Source: Protonemura montana
Taxonomy: Eukaryota > Arthropoda > Insecta > Plecoptera > Nemouridae
DNA length: 64,000 bases
Direction: 5' to 3'
Assembly: GCA_947568835.1 (NCBI GenBank)
Contig: OX387610.1
Location: 6,101,501-6,165,500 of the forward strand
Shown: one piece after another, positions 11,401-24,660 of the stretch
How the letters are laid out: the number at the start of each line of letters is the position of its first letter
How positions within the stretch are numbered: position 1 is the first letter of the stretch
Notes under the pieces: generated by a model
Databases searched by the model: none
Told to the model about the DNA's origin: nothing
The model's input: only the letters and a program-made list of their open reading frames with translations
Translations under genes and position numbers: made by a program

Positions 11401-13180
11401 GGTAATTGGTCGAATGGAAGAGAATCTCCACAATTTCCACCAAATGAAGCAAATAACATTGATTATTCTTGACCTATTCGAGTCGCGTGGTTGTCCGTTG
11501 GGTCGGTCAAGTAGCCGGACGCACGATCGATCCTCGAGTTCTGATCAAACAAGAGACCTATGTGAAGTACGTGTACTTAGGAAACGAGCATTGTTCATAT
11601 AGAGATATATACCGATCAAGGAGATGCTTCCCGCCAATGGTAATCGCACAACATTCACGATTGTATTTGGTCAGTAAACAAAAAAAAATCTTAAAAGATT
11701 TGTCAAGGCGATATACATATAGAAGTTTAATATGCTAATGTTAATTTTTTACTTTAAATTATTACTAGTAATCATCCGATGTCTCCCACCTAAACAGGAC
11801 ATAGAGTCTTCACCACCTTGCTTATTCCTAAGCTTAGATAAGTGTGGCAAATTGCAAATAGAGTGACATCAATATTTTGATAAAATCAATTTCATATCAC
11901 CCTTGTGAGTTGTTGATGTAGTCTACCTGTCTAGTTATTAATTGATCGGTGATTACATAATTTGGATAATTGATACTCGTTTTGCGATATGATATGCGAT
12001 TTAGTAAGCCGATGTCTTGCAAGAAATTAAAAATCAAATTAAAAATCTCATTTCGTTTAAAATACACAATTATTTAGTACTTTTGATAAGTGAAGTTAAT
12101 ATGCCATTAATAGTTTAAACTGTTCATTATTTCTTTGGCATAGTAATATTAAATCCGATAATATTTATTTGCCATCTGACATTGACAGCTGTCAGTGGTG
12201 GGGTTGTAAAAATTGTCGCAGTTTGCACTTTTAGCTTCAATTTCTCGCTACCTCGCGCTGCAATCGCGTGGTCACGGTATATTGAATTCAAGGAAAATCT
12301 GTCACAGAATTTCGGCATAACTAAACGTGATATTTAATGACAAGGTGCGCAAAATCTCAACTGGGCCATTTTCATAAAACGCAAACAAATCTAACAAAAG
12401 TCCACAGATCGTTAAAACGAGAAACCCTCGTACGTCACTTTTATAGAACAGTAAATTGCATGCATAGCGGACCAATGTGTACCTACTGGGATTTTGATCC
12501 CAGTATAACCTTCAAGCTTCCTTTTCAACCAATCTCTAGCCTTGACATGACCGCGCTGGTAATCGGAGGTATGGCAAGGTATAAATAAAGTATTTGCACC
12601 ATTTTCAGTGATTGTTAATATGCAGCAAAATTTTCAATTGCAAGCTGGGCTGTAACCATCATAAATATCAAAATCAATACAAAAAATTTGTGCTTTAAGA
12701 ATAAAGTCAGAATATCGGACTTCCCATTTGCTTTTAAGGACGATAATTTATCCCATTCAAGTAATAAAGGCGGCCATTTTAACCAGTTGGACTAAGGAAA
12801 AAAAAACAGATTCCAATTGCGAGAAAATAACTAAAGACATGATGGTTTTTAGACTCATGTCTACTTGATTATTATATTAATTATATATTAAAGACAGTTT
12901 TGGTAACATGTGAGAATTTAAATGCAATGCAAATGCTATTCAAAACAAGCTGTTTTCAAATTAAATAGTTGGATACAAGCTTTTCATAGTTATTTAATAT
13001 TAATATGAAATATAAATTAAATATTTAATTTTTCCTTAATCCTTTACCCCCATACAAAAATCCATTTGATCAATTTTTCCCATTTTGTTTCAGTTTTCTG
13101 TAGTCTTTAATAGCGTATCCCTAAGTGACATACATCTCTATGACACATTCACTCCAGCGGCAGACCGCACAGATCTTACT
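11401..13180. other. mostly unique AT-rich sequence; no gene seen
   Basis: Several 60-90 codon frames occur, but none has recognisable domains or splice support. 12,183-12,194 is the perfect palindrome TGACAGCTGTCA. 12,842-12,870 is a short piece of the GACGTTTCG-core repeat. Confidence 0.35.

Positions 13181-13209
<29 letters not shown>
13181..13209 (+). repeat. poly-C tract (29 nt)
   Basis: Twenty-nine consecutive C. The true length is uncertain because such runs are hard to sequence. Confidence 0.9.
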
Positions 13210-13211
<2 letters not shown>

Positions 13212-13859
13212 CATACCATCATCCTAGTGGACAATGCAAATTCGGTGATGTCATTTTTACCAGAGAAACAAAACGATCTTAGCACTTCCTAGAGCTGTAT
13301 CATTTGTAAACAGATGCAAATTTGTCGCACCAAAAAGTCAACGAGTTTCTATGTTAAGTGTTAAACAAATTGGTCCGCACGTTAGGTTCACCAATGTCTG
13401 GCGCTAATTCGTTTTTACTCCAGACAAATGGTGTCAACTACGAGCTATGGCAAATGTATGGAAGACCCTTTATTTTCATCTGCGATGATCAATTTGACCT
13501 GATTTTTTTTAATTTTCCTATTTTATTTGTTCGTTTATTTTACTGTTTTCGGTAATTGGGGGTTATAAAATATGTACATAAATGTCTTTTAGACTCCGTC
13601 ATAAATTGAAATAGGAATTAGTGAAGCTGTTTTAAAAGTAAAAACAGTGCCGGTGAATGTAGTACTGTGTAAAATTGACTACTAGTGTGGCCAATGTGAC
13701 CAATGTGGCATGCTATGGAATTGAAAAATCCTATTCCAAATATTTGCAGGCAACCGTAATTATTATTTATAATCGGAATCGGTAATCGGAATTGGAATTT
13801 GCATTTGTTCAGATCCCTTGTTTACAGATCTTGTCACATGCGAGCAGCACTTTGATAAT

Positions 13860-13935
13860 GATGAACCTAACTTAGACTAGAGGTAGGAGGGGAAACCCGG
13901 TGCTGGCATGTCACCTACTCCTGTCTCAATCGAAC
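13860..13935 (-). mobile_element. 5S-type SINE body fragment
   Basis: The minus strand matches the CCGGGTTTCCCCTCCTACC and CTAGGTTAGGTTCATC-type part of the SINE body. It abuts the CACTA-like element that starts at 13,944. Confidence 0.5.
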
Positions 13936-13943
13936 GTTGGCAG

Positions 13944-14782
13944 CACTGATCTCAAATAACCTGGATAGCGGTTACCAAGATCTTTCAAACCAAGGCTGTC
14001 ATCTTAAGGGTCCATGATTTTGAGTTCCCTCAAAGAGCCGCTGACATCAGCTGGCTGGATCCTATGCTCTATCCAGGTTATTTGAGATCAGCTGGCTGGA
14101 TCCTATGCTCTATCCAGGTTATTTGAGATTAGCTGACTGGATCCTATGCTCTATCCAGGTTATTTGAGATCAGTTGGCTGGATACTATGCTCTATCCAGG
14201 TTATTTGAGATCAGCTGACTGGATCCTAAGCTCTATCCAGGTTATTTGAGATCAGCTGCCTGGATCCTATGCTCTATCCAGGTTATTTGAGATCAGCTGG
14301 CTGGATCCTATGCTCTATCCAGGTTATTTGAGATCAGCTGGCTGGATCCTATGCTCTATCCAGGTTATTTGAGATCAGCTGGCTGGATCCTTTGCTCTAT
14401 CCAGGTTATTTGAGATCAGCTGGCTGGATCCTATGCCCTATCCAGGTTATTTGAGATCAGCTGGCTGGATCCTATGCCCTATCCAGGTTATTTGAGATCA
14501 GCTGGCTGGATCCTATGCTTTATCCAGGTTATTTGAGATCAGCTGGCTAGATCCTATGCCCTATCCAGGTTATTTGAGATCAGCTGGCTGGATCCTATGC
14601 TCTATCCAGGTTATTTGAGATCAGCTGGCTGGATCCTATGCTTTATCCAGGTTATGTGAGATCAGCTGGCTGGATCCTATGCTCTATCCAGGTTATTTGA
14701 GATCAGCTGGCTGTATCCTATGCTCCAAGTTATTTGAGATCAGCTGCCTGGATTCTATGCTCCAACTTATTTGAGATCAGTG
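13944..14782 (+). mobile_element. CACTA-like non-autonomous element with 41-bp minisatellite
   Basis: The left end CACTGATCTCAAATAACC continues to CTGGATAGCGG. The right end is CTATCCAGGTT, then ATTTGAGATCAGTG in the intact form, its inverted complement; the last unit here has lost part of it. Between about 14,045 and the right end are roughly 18 direct repeats of 41 bp. Each unit contains the right terminal repeat CTATCCAGGTTATTTGAGAT plus a spacer with GCTGGCTGGATCCTATG. About 100 bp of the left non-repetitive part remains; the copy at 36,971 keeps about 287 bp. No transposase frame is present. CACTA affiliation is inferred from the CACTG ends and subterminal repeats; no target duplication is clear. 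Confidence 0.75.
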
Positions 14783-16180
14783 GGTGGAAGTTTATATCTT
14801 GGCTACCCTTTCAACCCAACCTACAAGACAGCGTCAGTATTGCAGGTACTACATACATGTACCATCTTCGTCGAAAAACACCGTTCACTCGAATCCGTTC
14901 CCAACGGCATTCGCCGAACCATTACATATTTGCAAGTCACCAACGTAGCGAAAAGCAAATAACAAAATTTCGCCTCTCTGCACAAACAAAACTAAACAAA
15001 ACGAAATAAAAAAACAAAAAAAAAGTGTGTAAAATTCAAATTAAATAGCTGTTTTCATTCGACACCTTTGACCGAATCACAGTTCCGAGCAAATCAATCT
15101 TTCATCTCGGGTCTATAACACGATGTCGATGTCAGTACCTATTGCGATGAGCAACTGACAGGTGTCACTGTCATGTGACATTGTGGTCAAAAATCTGTCA
15201 GGAAATATTCTGTAGCGAAGAAAGTTGTTCAGATATTTTTATTTTTTCTTGGACTCTTTGCAGGGCAAGATATTTGAATAAGAAATTTGATGAGTCCTGA
15301 CATTAATTGTCATTGGTTACTTATAAAAAATACATCAAACTCTTTTAGGCTGCTCATAATGTAATCATTCACAAAAGTCTGGGATGGTTTTTAGAAAAAA
15401 CTTTAAATGCATTAATTTTTGCCATTATTGAGTCTACTTTAAAATTAGAATCATTGCATAATTCATGCGTTGGGGACGCTTTTGAATATATATTTTTAAT
15501 AACGCATTAAACTTAAAACTATTTTATTCAGCACTAAATCTTAAAAGTTAAGCCAAATCTAACCCAAGTTAAGTAACATTACGTAGCACCAAATATCGGA
15601 TTGGTAGCCACGAAAAAAAAAAAAAAATTTGAAAGTTTTTAAACAACACTATCTCCTCATGTTGACTTTTTTTTTCAATTAACTGAAATCAATCCAATAA
15701 ACCTCGCTCTATTGGCTCACTGTCTCTGCAATATTTGATCTGGTTTCGTGGTCACCATATCGTGACATTTCCTAACACATGAGTGAATGACCCTTCACAG
15801 GCGACACCCGACCTTAGCCGTTAAACAAGATAGAGGATCGAGAGGTATTGTCAACGCCTTCTAGGGCATGATTCTTATCTATCCCCGCATGCGCTTACTA
15901 GATTATCTGGACCATAAATCTAAAGCAAGCCGTGAAGACAATGATACCCGCTTGTTTTTTTTTCAGTTCTTGATGCTTTTTTTTTATGTTGTTTCTTTAC
16001 TGAAATAGGATACGGAAATAAATAATCCGTTTTTTTTTTTGTGATATTGGTATATTGGTTTAAGAAGATGAGGCAATATGAAGGTGTTTAGCCATACCGA
16101 TCATGGCTCACTATAGTTTATAAGCTAGTTGTGTCAAAAGTGAAGTAAAAGGGTCATAACATGGAGTTAGTAGTTACAGT
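14783..16180. other. no gene seen
   Basis: A 91-codon frame at 14,734-15,009 begins inside the minisatellite and is not credible as a gene. 15,560-15,612 has a faint 5S-like pattern (AAGTTAAGTAACAT, then GGATTGGTAGCCACG), possibly a very old SINE head. 15,740-15,930 looks unique with balanced composition. Confidence 0.35.
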
Positions 16181-16181
16181 T

Positions 16182-16525
16182 AGAGGTCCAGTGTTAATGT
16201 AAAAATTTCTGCTGAGAAAAACGAGCCGGCAACACGTGGTAACGATAGGTGTCACCCGATGGCTGTCTTTTAAACAATCATCTTACGGCTCCAAATTTTG
16301 AAACATGGACATAAATCGTTGAGGTTAGCATTAATGAAGATAGATTATGTGTAAACCAGTCTCAAAGGCGAGTAATCTGTAAGTAATAATGAAATAACAT
16401 TTCTGAACACTCGAAAATACGGTGCCACCTAGTAGCATTTTCAATTTTTGTCGCGGTAGGTAAAGTAATAATTTGGTGGACATTTTTCGGGAAGTCTATA
16501 GTACGTCAATAGTATTGAAAAAACA
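16182..16525 (+). repeat. GAGCCGG-family repeat, near-complete copy
   Basis: It starts AGAGGTCCAGTGTTAATG, then reads AACGAGCCGGCAACACGTGG, GGTGTCACCCGATGGC and GTTGAGGTTAGCATTAATGA. It ends with TCGCGGTAGGTAAAGTAATA, then TTTGGTGGACATTTTTC. The middle and right parts resemble the fold-back MITE, but here I do not see long inverted arms. Confidence 0.65.
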
Positions 16526-16529
16526 TCTG

Positions 16530-17165
16530 TCAAAACCTTTTAATGTAAAATATTCAAATCAAATAAAACCATATGGCCAGCGTGGCTTCCAAATACCATC
16601 AGTCAACTTCAAACAGTGGTAGAAAATCGATTCAAGAAATGCCAGTACTACATGTATTACAAACTAGGAAATGATTGGATGTACCCAAGCAATGTTGCAG
16701 GTCATTCTTGTAATTGCTTTGGACATGATTCGGTCATGCGTTTGAACTTCAAGGTCAAATTGCATTGGCAATAATGTAATTCATAAATTATAACTAGTGA
16801 TTTTATGAGGTTTTTGACTGCAACTATTCAACCATTTGCAATGATTTTGTTATGTTTGTTTGGTTAGAAGTGAATTGGTTGCAATTTGTTCTAATATGTA
16901 ATTGAAACTGATGACAGAGATATTGTATTACTCGAAAAGTATACTAATAGATTTAATTATTTTTAAGTTGTATATCGACCAGTCATTTTTATTTTCTCAA
17001 ATAAACATTCAATTGTCATCGAATGTACGACAAAAAAAAAAGAGTCAAAAAACTTTGAAAACCAAATTAGCGTTGTCTGTAGTGTGAAATTTTATCAGAA
17101 AACGATTTTTGAAACACAATCACTGCCATCTAAATCATTGCAGAATTCGGTGGGATTCAAATTTA
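16530..17165. other. no gene seen
   Basis: AT-rich sequence without recognisable exon or repeat family. Confidence 0.35.
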
Positions 17166-17226
17166 GATCTCGCGCAAGTTAAGCAACATTTTGTCGATTT
17201 TAGTCTCGGATGGGTGACCGCCAAAG
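17166..17226 (+). mobile_element. 5S-like fragment
   Basis: GCAAGTTAAGCAACATTTTG, then TCTCGGATGGGTGACCGCC, preserves 5S A- and C-box order. The CCGCC ending is closer to true 5S rRNA than to the SINE consensus of this window. It has no 5S 5' half, so it is not a functional gene. Confidence 0.5.
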
Positions 17227-17229
17227 AAA

Positions 17230-18660
17230 CATTTCTAAAAAAAAAAGTTAAATTTTGCTGAATGTTTTCTTATATCGTTGATATCTCACTGTTTTTTGAC
17301 AAAAGAACGACCAAGTTCACATTCTATTCCTTCTAGGCTAGGCTATATTTAGCTTACTCCAAGATTCAAACAAAAGAGTAACATTATGACGAAGAATGTA
17401 ATCTAGGAACAGCGTGCGAAGGTAAATACTATTAACTCTCTTTACTGTAGCGTGTTTGGATAAAAACGTGGCGAAGAAAAAGAAAATAAATTGAAATACC
17501 GAAATGAAATGGTCACTTAGGTTGATGCGCTCGCCGGTGCTAGCTCTGAACGTGAAAAAATAGAACTAAAAATAGCTCGTTGATTGAATCTGATGAGTCA
17601 TCATGGTGCAGTGATGCGAGATCACGATCTGATAGACGTTGGAATCTGATTAAGAAAACAGCTGACCGTCGCCACCAAGCTCAAGATATTAGGCTCAGGG
17701 AGGCCTAAAGATTGGGCATCTCGGTTTTTACATGTAAGAAATTTAGATAATTTAATGTGTTTGATGTGTATATTTACTAAATCTTTTATCCAGTGGAAGA
17801 AGATACAATTTCCAGAGATTATGAAATATTTTCTTCTCTCACGGGACTATCTGACAATCAGCTGTTAAGAGTTAAGACGTCTGACTACAGCTAGACTTTC
17901 AAGAAATAAGTCTAGGGAAGGTCGAGAAATTGGCTAGCGTGTTGTTTTACGCTAGAAATTTAGCGAATTTTATGCGTTTCTATATTATTTTTCATATAGT
18001 ATCATTTTATTGAAATGACTGACTTCATAATGACAAGAAATCTGTGTGTTTAGTCATTTTAATTAATAGTTATTGTGAAAATACTGTAATAGTTGAAAAA
18101 AAATTACAGTTTTGTTGGTCCATCGATGGGAAAAATTATGATTTGGTTTTCAGATCTAGTTCATTTTTCAAAACGTTTTCAATGCTTGAAGAAAGCACAA
18201 CAACAACAAAACCGTTTATTAATCCTGATAATGATGATCGTGCCATCAAATTTGGCTCAAATTGTCATCAAATTCGGTGTCTGTATCTCCAAACAAATAA
18301 CGCTAGAGAAAATGTCATGTCAAACCCTGTGAATGATTTTATTTCCAGTATATCTACAGAACTTTGATTTGGTATTTACTTTCACAGAAATGAATAGTAT
18401 ATAGATACCTACTGTCCCCACAGAATACCAAAATGGTATGCACCCATTAATAACAATCGATTTTTGAAAGGTCTGATAAATTTGGCGCAAAATTTTGATA
18501 AGAACATTTCAAATAACAATTAATGCTCTTCTTTCGCGTCCTACGGGAATTTAAAAAGACTTTCTTGTCTCAACCCAAAACACAAATTTACCCTCTAAAA
18601 GTCCAGTCACAGTTGATTAAATTCCTTTTGCTAAGTAAATCAATTGATACATCTCATTTA
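17230..18660. other. no gene seen
   Basis: Includes a 107-codon frame at 18,044-18,367 with an overlapping 79-codon frame. Its composition follows the AT-rich background, and I recognise no domain. I leave it unannotated as a gene. Confidence 0.3.
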
Positions 18661-18665
18661 ACTCA

Positions 18666-18692
18666 CCCCCCCCCCCCCCCCCCCCCCCCCCC
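18666..18692 (+). repeat. poly-C tract (27 nt)
   Basis: Twenty-seven consecutive C flanked by ordinary AT-rich sequence. Confidence 0.9.
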
Positions 18693-19221
18693 TCTCACCA
18701 AGTATAATAAAATTGATAACGAGTGGGTTTATTGCTCCGTAGGAAATAAGCCTGCTAAAATCAACTTCTATTTAACGCTAAACAATCTTGAAAACCATTC
18801 CCTAAACCGATTGCCAAAAGTACGACACACCTTTGTCCACTCAGACGGTCGACGACAGGATAGACGACAGCAAATAACGGCAATTAGCATAAAAGATAAT
18901 CAGATCTGTTTCTCTTCGCGGTAAAAATCCGTTTTGTAGCTGTCAGATCGGGGATCGTCAGAGGCGAAAAACGCTTTTCGAATCAATTTGAAATAACAGA
19001 ATCGATGGAGACAGGAGACGAAACAAGCAGGCGGTGCATTGCTGCGTGAACTAAGCGCTCGACTGGCTGATGTCTTGGAAATTAAGACGCCTTGACTTGT
19101 TAGGAAGCTTACTTAAGTTAGTGCTTGCTTGTGACTGTTTTCATGAGGCTAGAAGAAGAAAATATAGTTTTACCAAAAGCTAACTACAGTGAAAATGGGT
19201 AAGTTTGGTCAGAATCCTAGC

Positions 19222-19500
19222 GCTATTGCTGAGCAAACGAGCCGGTAACACGTGGTAATGGTGGGTGCCACCCGATGACGCTTGCCGCTTCCATTTTGAG
19301 AAAACTACAAAAATTCAATAATCTAGACTCGAAATATCGATAAAAGTATATCGATTGTTGAGTTTAGCTTCAACAAAGAATAAGTGAGCGTAATCCGGTC
19401 ACAATTGCGAGTAATCTGCGAGAAACAACAAAAATAAAAATTCTTAATTCGCAAAAAGACAAATCGGTATTTTTATCGGTAATTATCGGTAGCGATATTT
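19222..19500 (+). repeat. GAGCCGG-family repeat
   Basis: AACGAGCCGGTAACACGTGG, GGTGCCACCCGATGACGC, CGAAATATCGATAAAAGTAT and GCGAGTAATCTGCGAGAAAC occur in the same order as in the other copies. The 3' part degenerates into TATCGGTAATTATCGGTAGC. Confidence 0.6.
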
Positions 19501-19504
19501 TTCA

Positions 19505-21035
19505 AACGACATAAGCACTACGACTCTGACTGAATTCATAAACCCAATTATACATATTCTGTAATTTAATCAGTATCTTAAGGTAAATCTAGCTCTAGAC
19601 ACGTACCAATGTACCGACAATACATCTCAGACCAGTCTCGACCGATTGAAAAGAGACTCTGGTATGCGTTCATTCTTCCACCAAACTGTGGCGCTAGCTG
19701 ACAGCCTCTTAGATCGAAGAGATAAGCAGCGACCAGCAATCAGATCGGTTCAGAATGATGTTGTGAATGGATTTGTAAACTAATTGAGCCAATTTGGTGA
19801 GCGCTATCGTTGGAGAGGAGGGAAAAAAAACTCGGAACACATTTACTAATTTAAACTTTGGAGCGCATTTGGTTTGCTACTGTAATACGCATGTGTTTGA
19901 CCGTTAAAATTTGTGTGTTGATGCATCAGGTCGTTTGGTGGCGCTGGTTTAATATATTGGAGGGGTACGATATATTTTCAATTAAAATTGTACAAAAAAA
20001 GTTGTCATTTATGATCAAATACTCCGTTCGGCGAGAGAACGCTATTTACCGGTAGAGACGCCACCGGTCGTTTTGGGGTGACATTCTGGTCAACTGTCAT
20101 TTTTTTAAACACTTAAAGTCATCTCAACTGATGTCCGCAAATTTTATTTTGCTTTAAAGCTTTTGTCGTGCCATAATCTTTTGTTTTTCGAGCTATTATT
20201 AGAATTTTTCTTACTTCATTGCAATCTTGGTCACTTTTTTGAAGATGTAATAAATATTTTGAAACCCCGCTACTAAAATTAAATCTGAACTTTCATTCAA
20301 GAGCTGTTTGGGTAGTCTTTGTGCTGGTATCTTTCCTCAGCTGAAATTCAGCGTCCTGTGCAATATTGTGACATCCACTGTAAGGGCAATTTTATATATA
20401 TAATAATTGCGACGTCGTCCAGCCAAGTTTTTGCTTTGCTCCATGATGGTTGGATATTGGTGGATGCCGGTAAGGTGGTTACAGTGGCCAAACACACGAG
20501 ATGAATTTGAAAGAATATTTTCAATTTCATTCAAAGTACTAAAGGGTCATCCTTATATATTCTTATCAAGCTTATCATGTCAAAAGTCCTAATTTAGAAT
20601 TGGATTTCATTTATTTATTTATTTCCTGTGTAAATCACAAACTGGTGACTGGACAGTGGGCCCGTCAGTTCTTGTACAACGTTACATAGTAAAACTACAC
20701 ATTAAAATACATAATTCAATAATAATAATAATAAAGCATAATACAATAACTAAAATAATAAATTATTTAAGATAAAAACAAACATAAATAATGTTTAAAA
20801 TATATCTCAAAGAATTTCTCCACTCGAAAGAGAGGATTGTCAAATAAAACCTGTTTTACATTTGTCCTGATTTTTTTTTAATTGGTTCCTGTTGTCCAAT
20901 CAATAATTTACTTTCTGCGATTTTAGCTTTGCGATGCGCGCTACGATCAAGGGAGAGATCAACGCGCGAGTAACCAACGAGCCCGTTAATATATGACCTT
21001 GGGAAAGCGCACGCAGGAACGAATTGCTAAGGTGG
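19505..21035. other. no gene seen; simple-sequence patches
   Basis: Short frames only. 20,605-20,780 has TATTTATTTATTT and an AATAATAATAATAATA run around the block GACTGGACAGTGGGCCC. A similar TATTATTATTATT plus unique block is at 55,518-55,640, which suggests 3' ends of some retroelement, but I cannot assign it. Confidence 0.3.
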
Positions 21036-21039
21036 GGTT

Positions 21040-21063
21040 GGGGGGGGGGGGGGGGGGGGGGGG
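21040..21063 (+). repeat. poly-G tract (24 nt)
   Basis: Twenty-four consecutive G, preceded by GGTGGGGTT. Confidence 0.9.
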
Positions 21064-21069
21064 CTGTGT

Positions 21070-23330
21070 GGTGCTAGAAGTGGGGACACCAACGTAAGCT
21101 ATTGGAGATCGACCTATCCCATAGTTTAGAGGAAATTCCCTTTATAATTCTAACGGAAAGACGTAAAAAAGTATTAAATGACAACATTTCATGTTAAAAC
21201 TTACTGAAAATAGGAACCGCGGGAATTGAAACGAATTTTACGGTTAAAATTGAGATGATTTCACAAAATCAAAATCACGTTTGGAACCAGCTTTATAGGT
21301 AGGTACCTATCTACCCAAACCATCAATATCATATCCAAAAATAAATTGTCTTTAGAAGTTACACTATCAAATAAGACGGTTCAAGAAATCATCCTCTGTA
21401 TGAAAACACCATATGGAAAGCCCATCAACGCCACACCACGTACTACCCAAAAAAATGCGTCGTTAAACACATCTGAAATAAAAATATTCTGGATGACATG
21501 CAGTCTGAGTAGGTCAAGGCCAGCCTAGCTAAGAATGATAACCCCTTCTCGAGTCAGTATCGCTATTCGTAGCTTTATTTTAAAAGCTTCCAGAAAACCT
21601 CTCATTAAAAATAAACCCTGGGGTTTTATTTTTTGCTTTTTTTAAAGCGTTTGTTTTTAAAGATAGCAGAAAAAAGTGCAGAAAAATCTGGGTTCGTTCT
21701 TACTTACGTTTTGAATTATATTCTATTTCTATCTGCCAAGTCAAACAATCATACTTAGATGACGCAGATTAAGTTCTGGTATAATAAAATTAAATTAAAA
21801 AATAATAGAAATGTAATAAATTCCTAAAATAATCGCATGAAAACTGTTGAAATGTTCCAGGTTTCCCATAATTTTAGCGATTGCGAGAGCTGGTCAATTT
21901 TATATGAATATACCAACCAATATCACACCATTTATCCAGCAAATGTATGCATGTTTTTGTATATAGTGTGTTTTCCGATAGTTGAAAAGAAAAAAATTAA
22001 ACAAAAATTTCTTTAGGCTCCTGAGTCCGATTTTAGAACACATTGGCCCATTGAATTATTCTAAAAACAACTAAAACTTTCTGGTTAATTCTCAGTATCA
22101 TAAAATCGTCACATTTTAATTTTCTTCTCAAAAATTTCCCGATTTGATTCAAATTTTTGAGAGGGTAGAAGTTTTCATAATCATATTAAAAAAAAACTGC
22201 CTGTAAATTGTCGGTAAATTGGTCAGTAAAAACAATCGATTAAAAATATGGGAAAAGTTGAATTTAAAAACGATCAATAAAAAACTACCAGTGAAAGAAA
22301 AGTCGGTAAAATCAGAGGGTAAAAATGTTCGGTAAAACCTATCAGTGAAAACTGTCTGCACACAACGCACTCAAACACCAATTTCACCCAAAAATCACTC
22401 ACCTCTGCCTCCTCCACGATCTGTATTCCTTCATCTCGACAAAAACTCTCAATTCACAAGTAGCACTATCTCTGTCAGCACTGCATATTGCCCGCACGCA
22501 CTGACACACTCGTTCTCACTCTGGGTAATTAATCGATCGGTGATTGCTTGATTGGTAATTAGTCAGCAGCGCGAGGCCTCGAGCTCGGAACGCGCTGGAA
22601 TTTCGAATCAAAGCAAAGATCAAGCGGCGTTTCGACAAAGGTCAACACTCATGGAAATTTGGTTAATTAATTTTCGCTGGAGCTCATATGGAAAAGATTG
22701 TCACGTTGATTTTTAGACTTGAGTTTTTGACGTTTGGAAGTGATTGTGCAGTGAGAAATCCTAGTGTTTGTATTTTTTTAATTAGGGCCATCTAGTTAAA
22801 ATGGCCGAAGACCCTGTGATTTTCACTGATAGTTTTTACCCTGAAAATACTAAATAGCTATGTAAGATATTTAATGGCCAATGACGGGGTTGTGAATTTT
22901 TTTTGCAATGCTCAAAAAATATTTACTCGACGACATCGTCTTAGTAATTATAAAATTACCTATAGAAAAAGTGATATTTTTCTCTGAAATCTAAGCAATC
23001 TTTTGTGATCAAGTTTTAACATTTTAAGAGATTAAAAATAAAAAGCTGAAACGATGTTACTACAGGCGAGTAAAAAGTCAAGACTGTCTGGTCAAAATTA
23101 AAAATAGATGCAGTATAACAATTTTTCGGGAATTGACGCAAAAATAATCTTTTCCTTTTTTGGCAATGAAATGGCGCTGGTGTAAAAATTTGGGAAACCT
23201 TTTTCATCGTGATGACCGAATCCTCGAAAACTAGCAAACTTTTTATAATTATATAGGTCATTAAATTTTAGAAGATAAATAACGATAAAAGAAAGAAAAA
23301 AAAATGGTATGTGCATTGTAGTAAAATTAT
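21070..23330. other. unique-looking sequence; no gene seen
   Basis: No exon is recognised. 22,490-22,690 is less AT-rich and contains clustered homeodomain-type sites (ATTAATCGATCGG, TGATTGGTAATTAGTC, GGTTAATTAATTTTC). This is compatible with, but not proof of, a regulatory element. Confidence 0.3.
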
Positions 23331-23339
23331 TTGAAATAG

Positions 23340-23555
23340 ATGATCCTGCTAATATTTGTGTTCGCCGCTTGGAGTCAACCGACCAAGTATGTGCTCAGTG
23401 TAAGATTGTCCCGTAGGCACATGTTTGTCAGTCAATGTCAAACACAGGGAGATTACTTGAGTCAACAGTGGGACCTAGACTTGGTACACCAAGAAGAAGT
23501 TAGTACCACACCGCTGCTCTTAATTGCAGTTAGAATTCACGGAGAACATGTCTAG
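23340..23555 (+). CDS. short ORF with signal-like N-terminus (doubtful)
   Basis: A 71-residue ATG frame. It opens with a hydrophobic stretch (MILLIFVFAAWSQ) that resembles a signal peptide, followed by a hydrophilic part with two Arg/His-rich spots. It is less AT-rich than the flanks. I recognise no family. No promoter, splice site or poly-A signal ties it to a transcript. It may be chance, a small secreted peptide, or a first exon. Confidence 0.15.
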   Translation: MILLIFVFAAWSQPTKYVLSVRLSRRHMFVSQCQTQGDYLSQQWDLDLVHQEEVSTTPLLLIAVRIHGEHV

Positions 23556-23559
23556 GTCT

Positions 23560-24550
23560 AGTTCGTGTGAAAAAAAAAAGTTAACTTTTTAGACTTATGA
23601 ACCGTTTTTTGAGAGGACAATTTTCAATTTCATTTACGATGGTTTATACATTTGTCATTTTTCACTTTAGGTTTTTCTTATTTGCAAGAAGCGCAGATAA
23701 AAAAAAAAAAAATTTGAAAGGTCAAAAATGACAAAAAATTCGAAAAGAAAAGCACTTTTTTAAAAAATATATATATTTAGTTTTTATATTCTAAAAGTTT
23801 CACGAAAAATGTTGAGAATCGTAAATAATTAAATTAAATGCAAAAAAAAAATACATCAAAAGGGCGAATTTGAAATAAGTACCAGAAAAAAATTACGACC
23901 AAAGTCCGAATTTCAAATTGGCAACAGTTACGATATCCCGCACAATCTAAAAAAAAAAGAAAAAAAAAACGTTTCTACTTATCAAATCGCAAAACATTAA
24001 AGATGCTCATCTAAATATGCGAAAAAAGACCGCCCAATTTTGACACAGCAAAATAATAAAACGACAAATGATCGCAACTGTAAAATTAAATCTGAATCCC
24101 GTGCACTTGTTTGCAAAGTGCTCACATAGCTCACGGTATCCCACTGCACCAAGGAGCACTTGCTCAAGAGGTTGCCTCTGCCACGGTCTTCACGAGACTG
24201 CAGCGAAGAGGGCAGCTAGCCGGCCGCTGCCCGCGCAGCAGACCATTTATCAGCTGTTTTGTGTAGAGGACCCGACGGACGGTAATGCATTGGACACTTG
24301 AAAAATCCTAGGCCCGGTTTACAAATAGGTACCAGTAGATTTTGATTAATATTCTGTAATATTTTTTGGTCTAGTATCCTAATTTTGGTTCAAATTTCAA
24401 CAAAACTCAAACGAAGACGAGAATCTCAATAAAAACATGTCATTTTAAAGTTATTTTTATGTTTATTAGATAATATCTGTCATCAAAACTGTTCTTAAAA
24501 ACTTTTAAAAAAATCGCAATTTTATCGAAAAAAGTTACTGAAAAATTACC
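23560..24550. other. AT-rich stretch with one GC-rich patch; no gene seen
   Basis: 24,120-24,300 stands out by higher GC and a 77-codon frame (24,068-24,301). The encoded residues match nothing I know. It could be an old exon or transposon remnant. Confidence 0.25.
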
Positions 24551-24554
24551 AAAA

Positions 24555-24660
24555 ATTGTCTGTAATCAGAGTAACTGTGAATATTCATGGCCTCATGGTT
24601 CTACACCTTGACAATCCGTCATTGTTAAGCACATTATTTTGAATCATCATTCAATTTCAT
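24555..24660 (+). mobile_element. tRNA-SINE upstream block without head
   Basis: AGAGTAACTGTGAATATTCA, then GTTCTACACCTTGACAATCC and GTCATTGTTA, matches the block in front of the tRNA-like head at 29,280-29,345. The head is missing here. Confidence 0.45.

Noticed and set aside
14045..14780. CRISPR array
   Set aside because: Direct repeats of 41 bp are contiguous without unique spacers, in a eukaryotic genome with no cas genes. It is a minisatellite.
18044..18367. 107-codon ORF as a gene
   Set aside because: Background composition, no known domain, overlapping alternative frame, no splice or promoter support.
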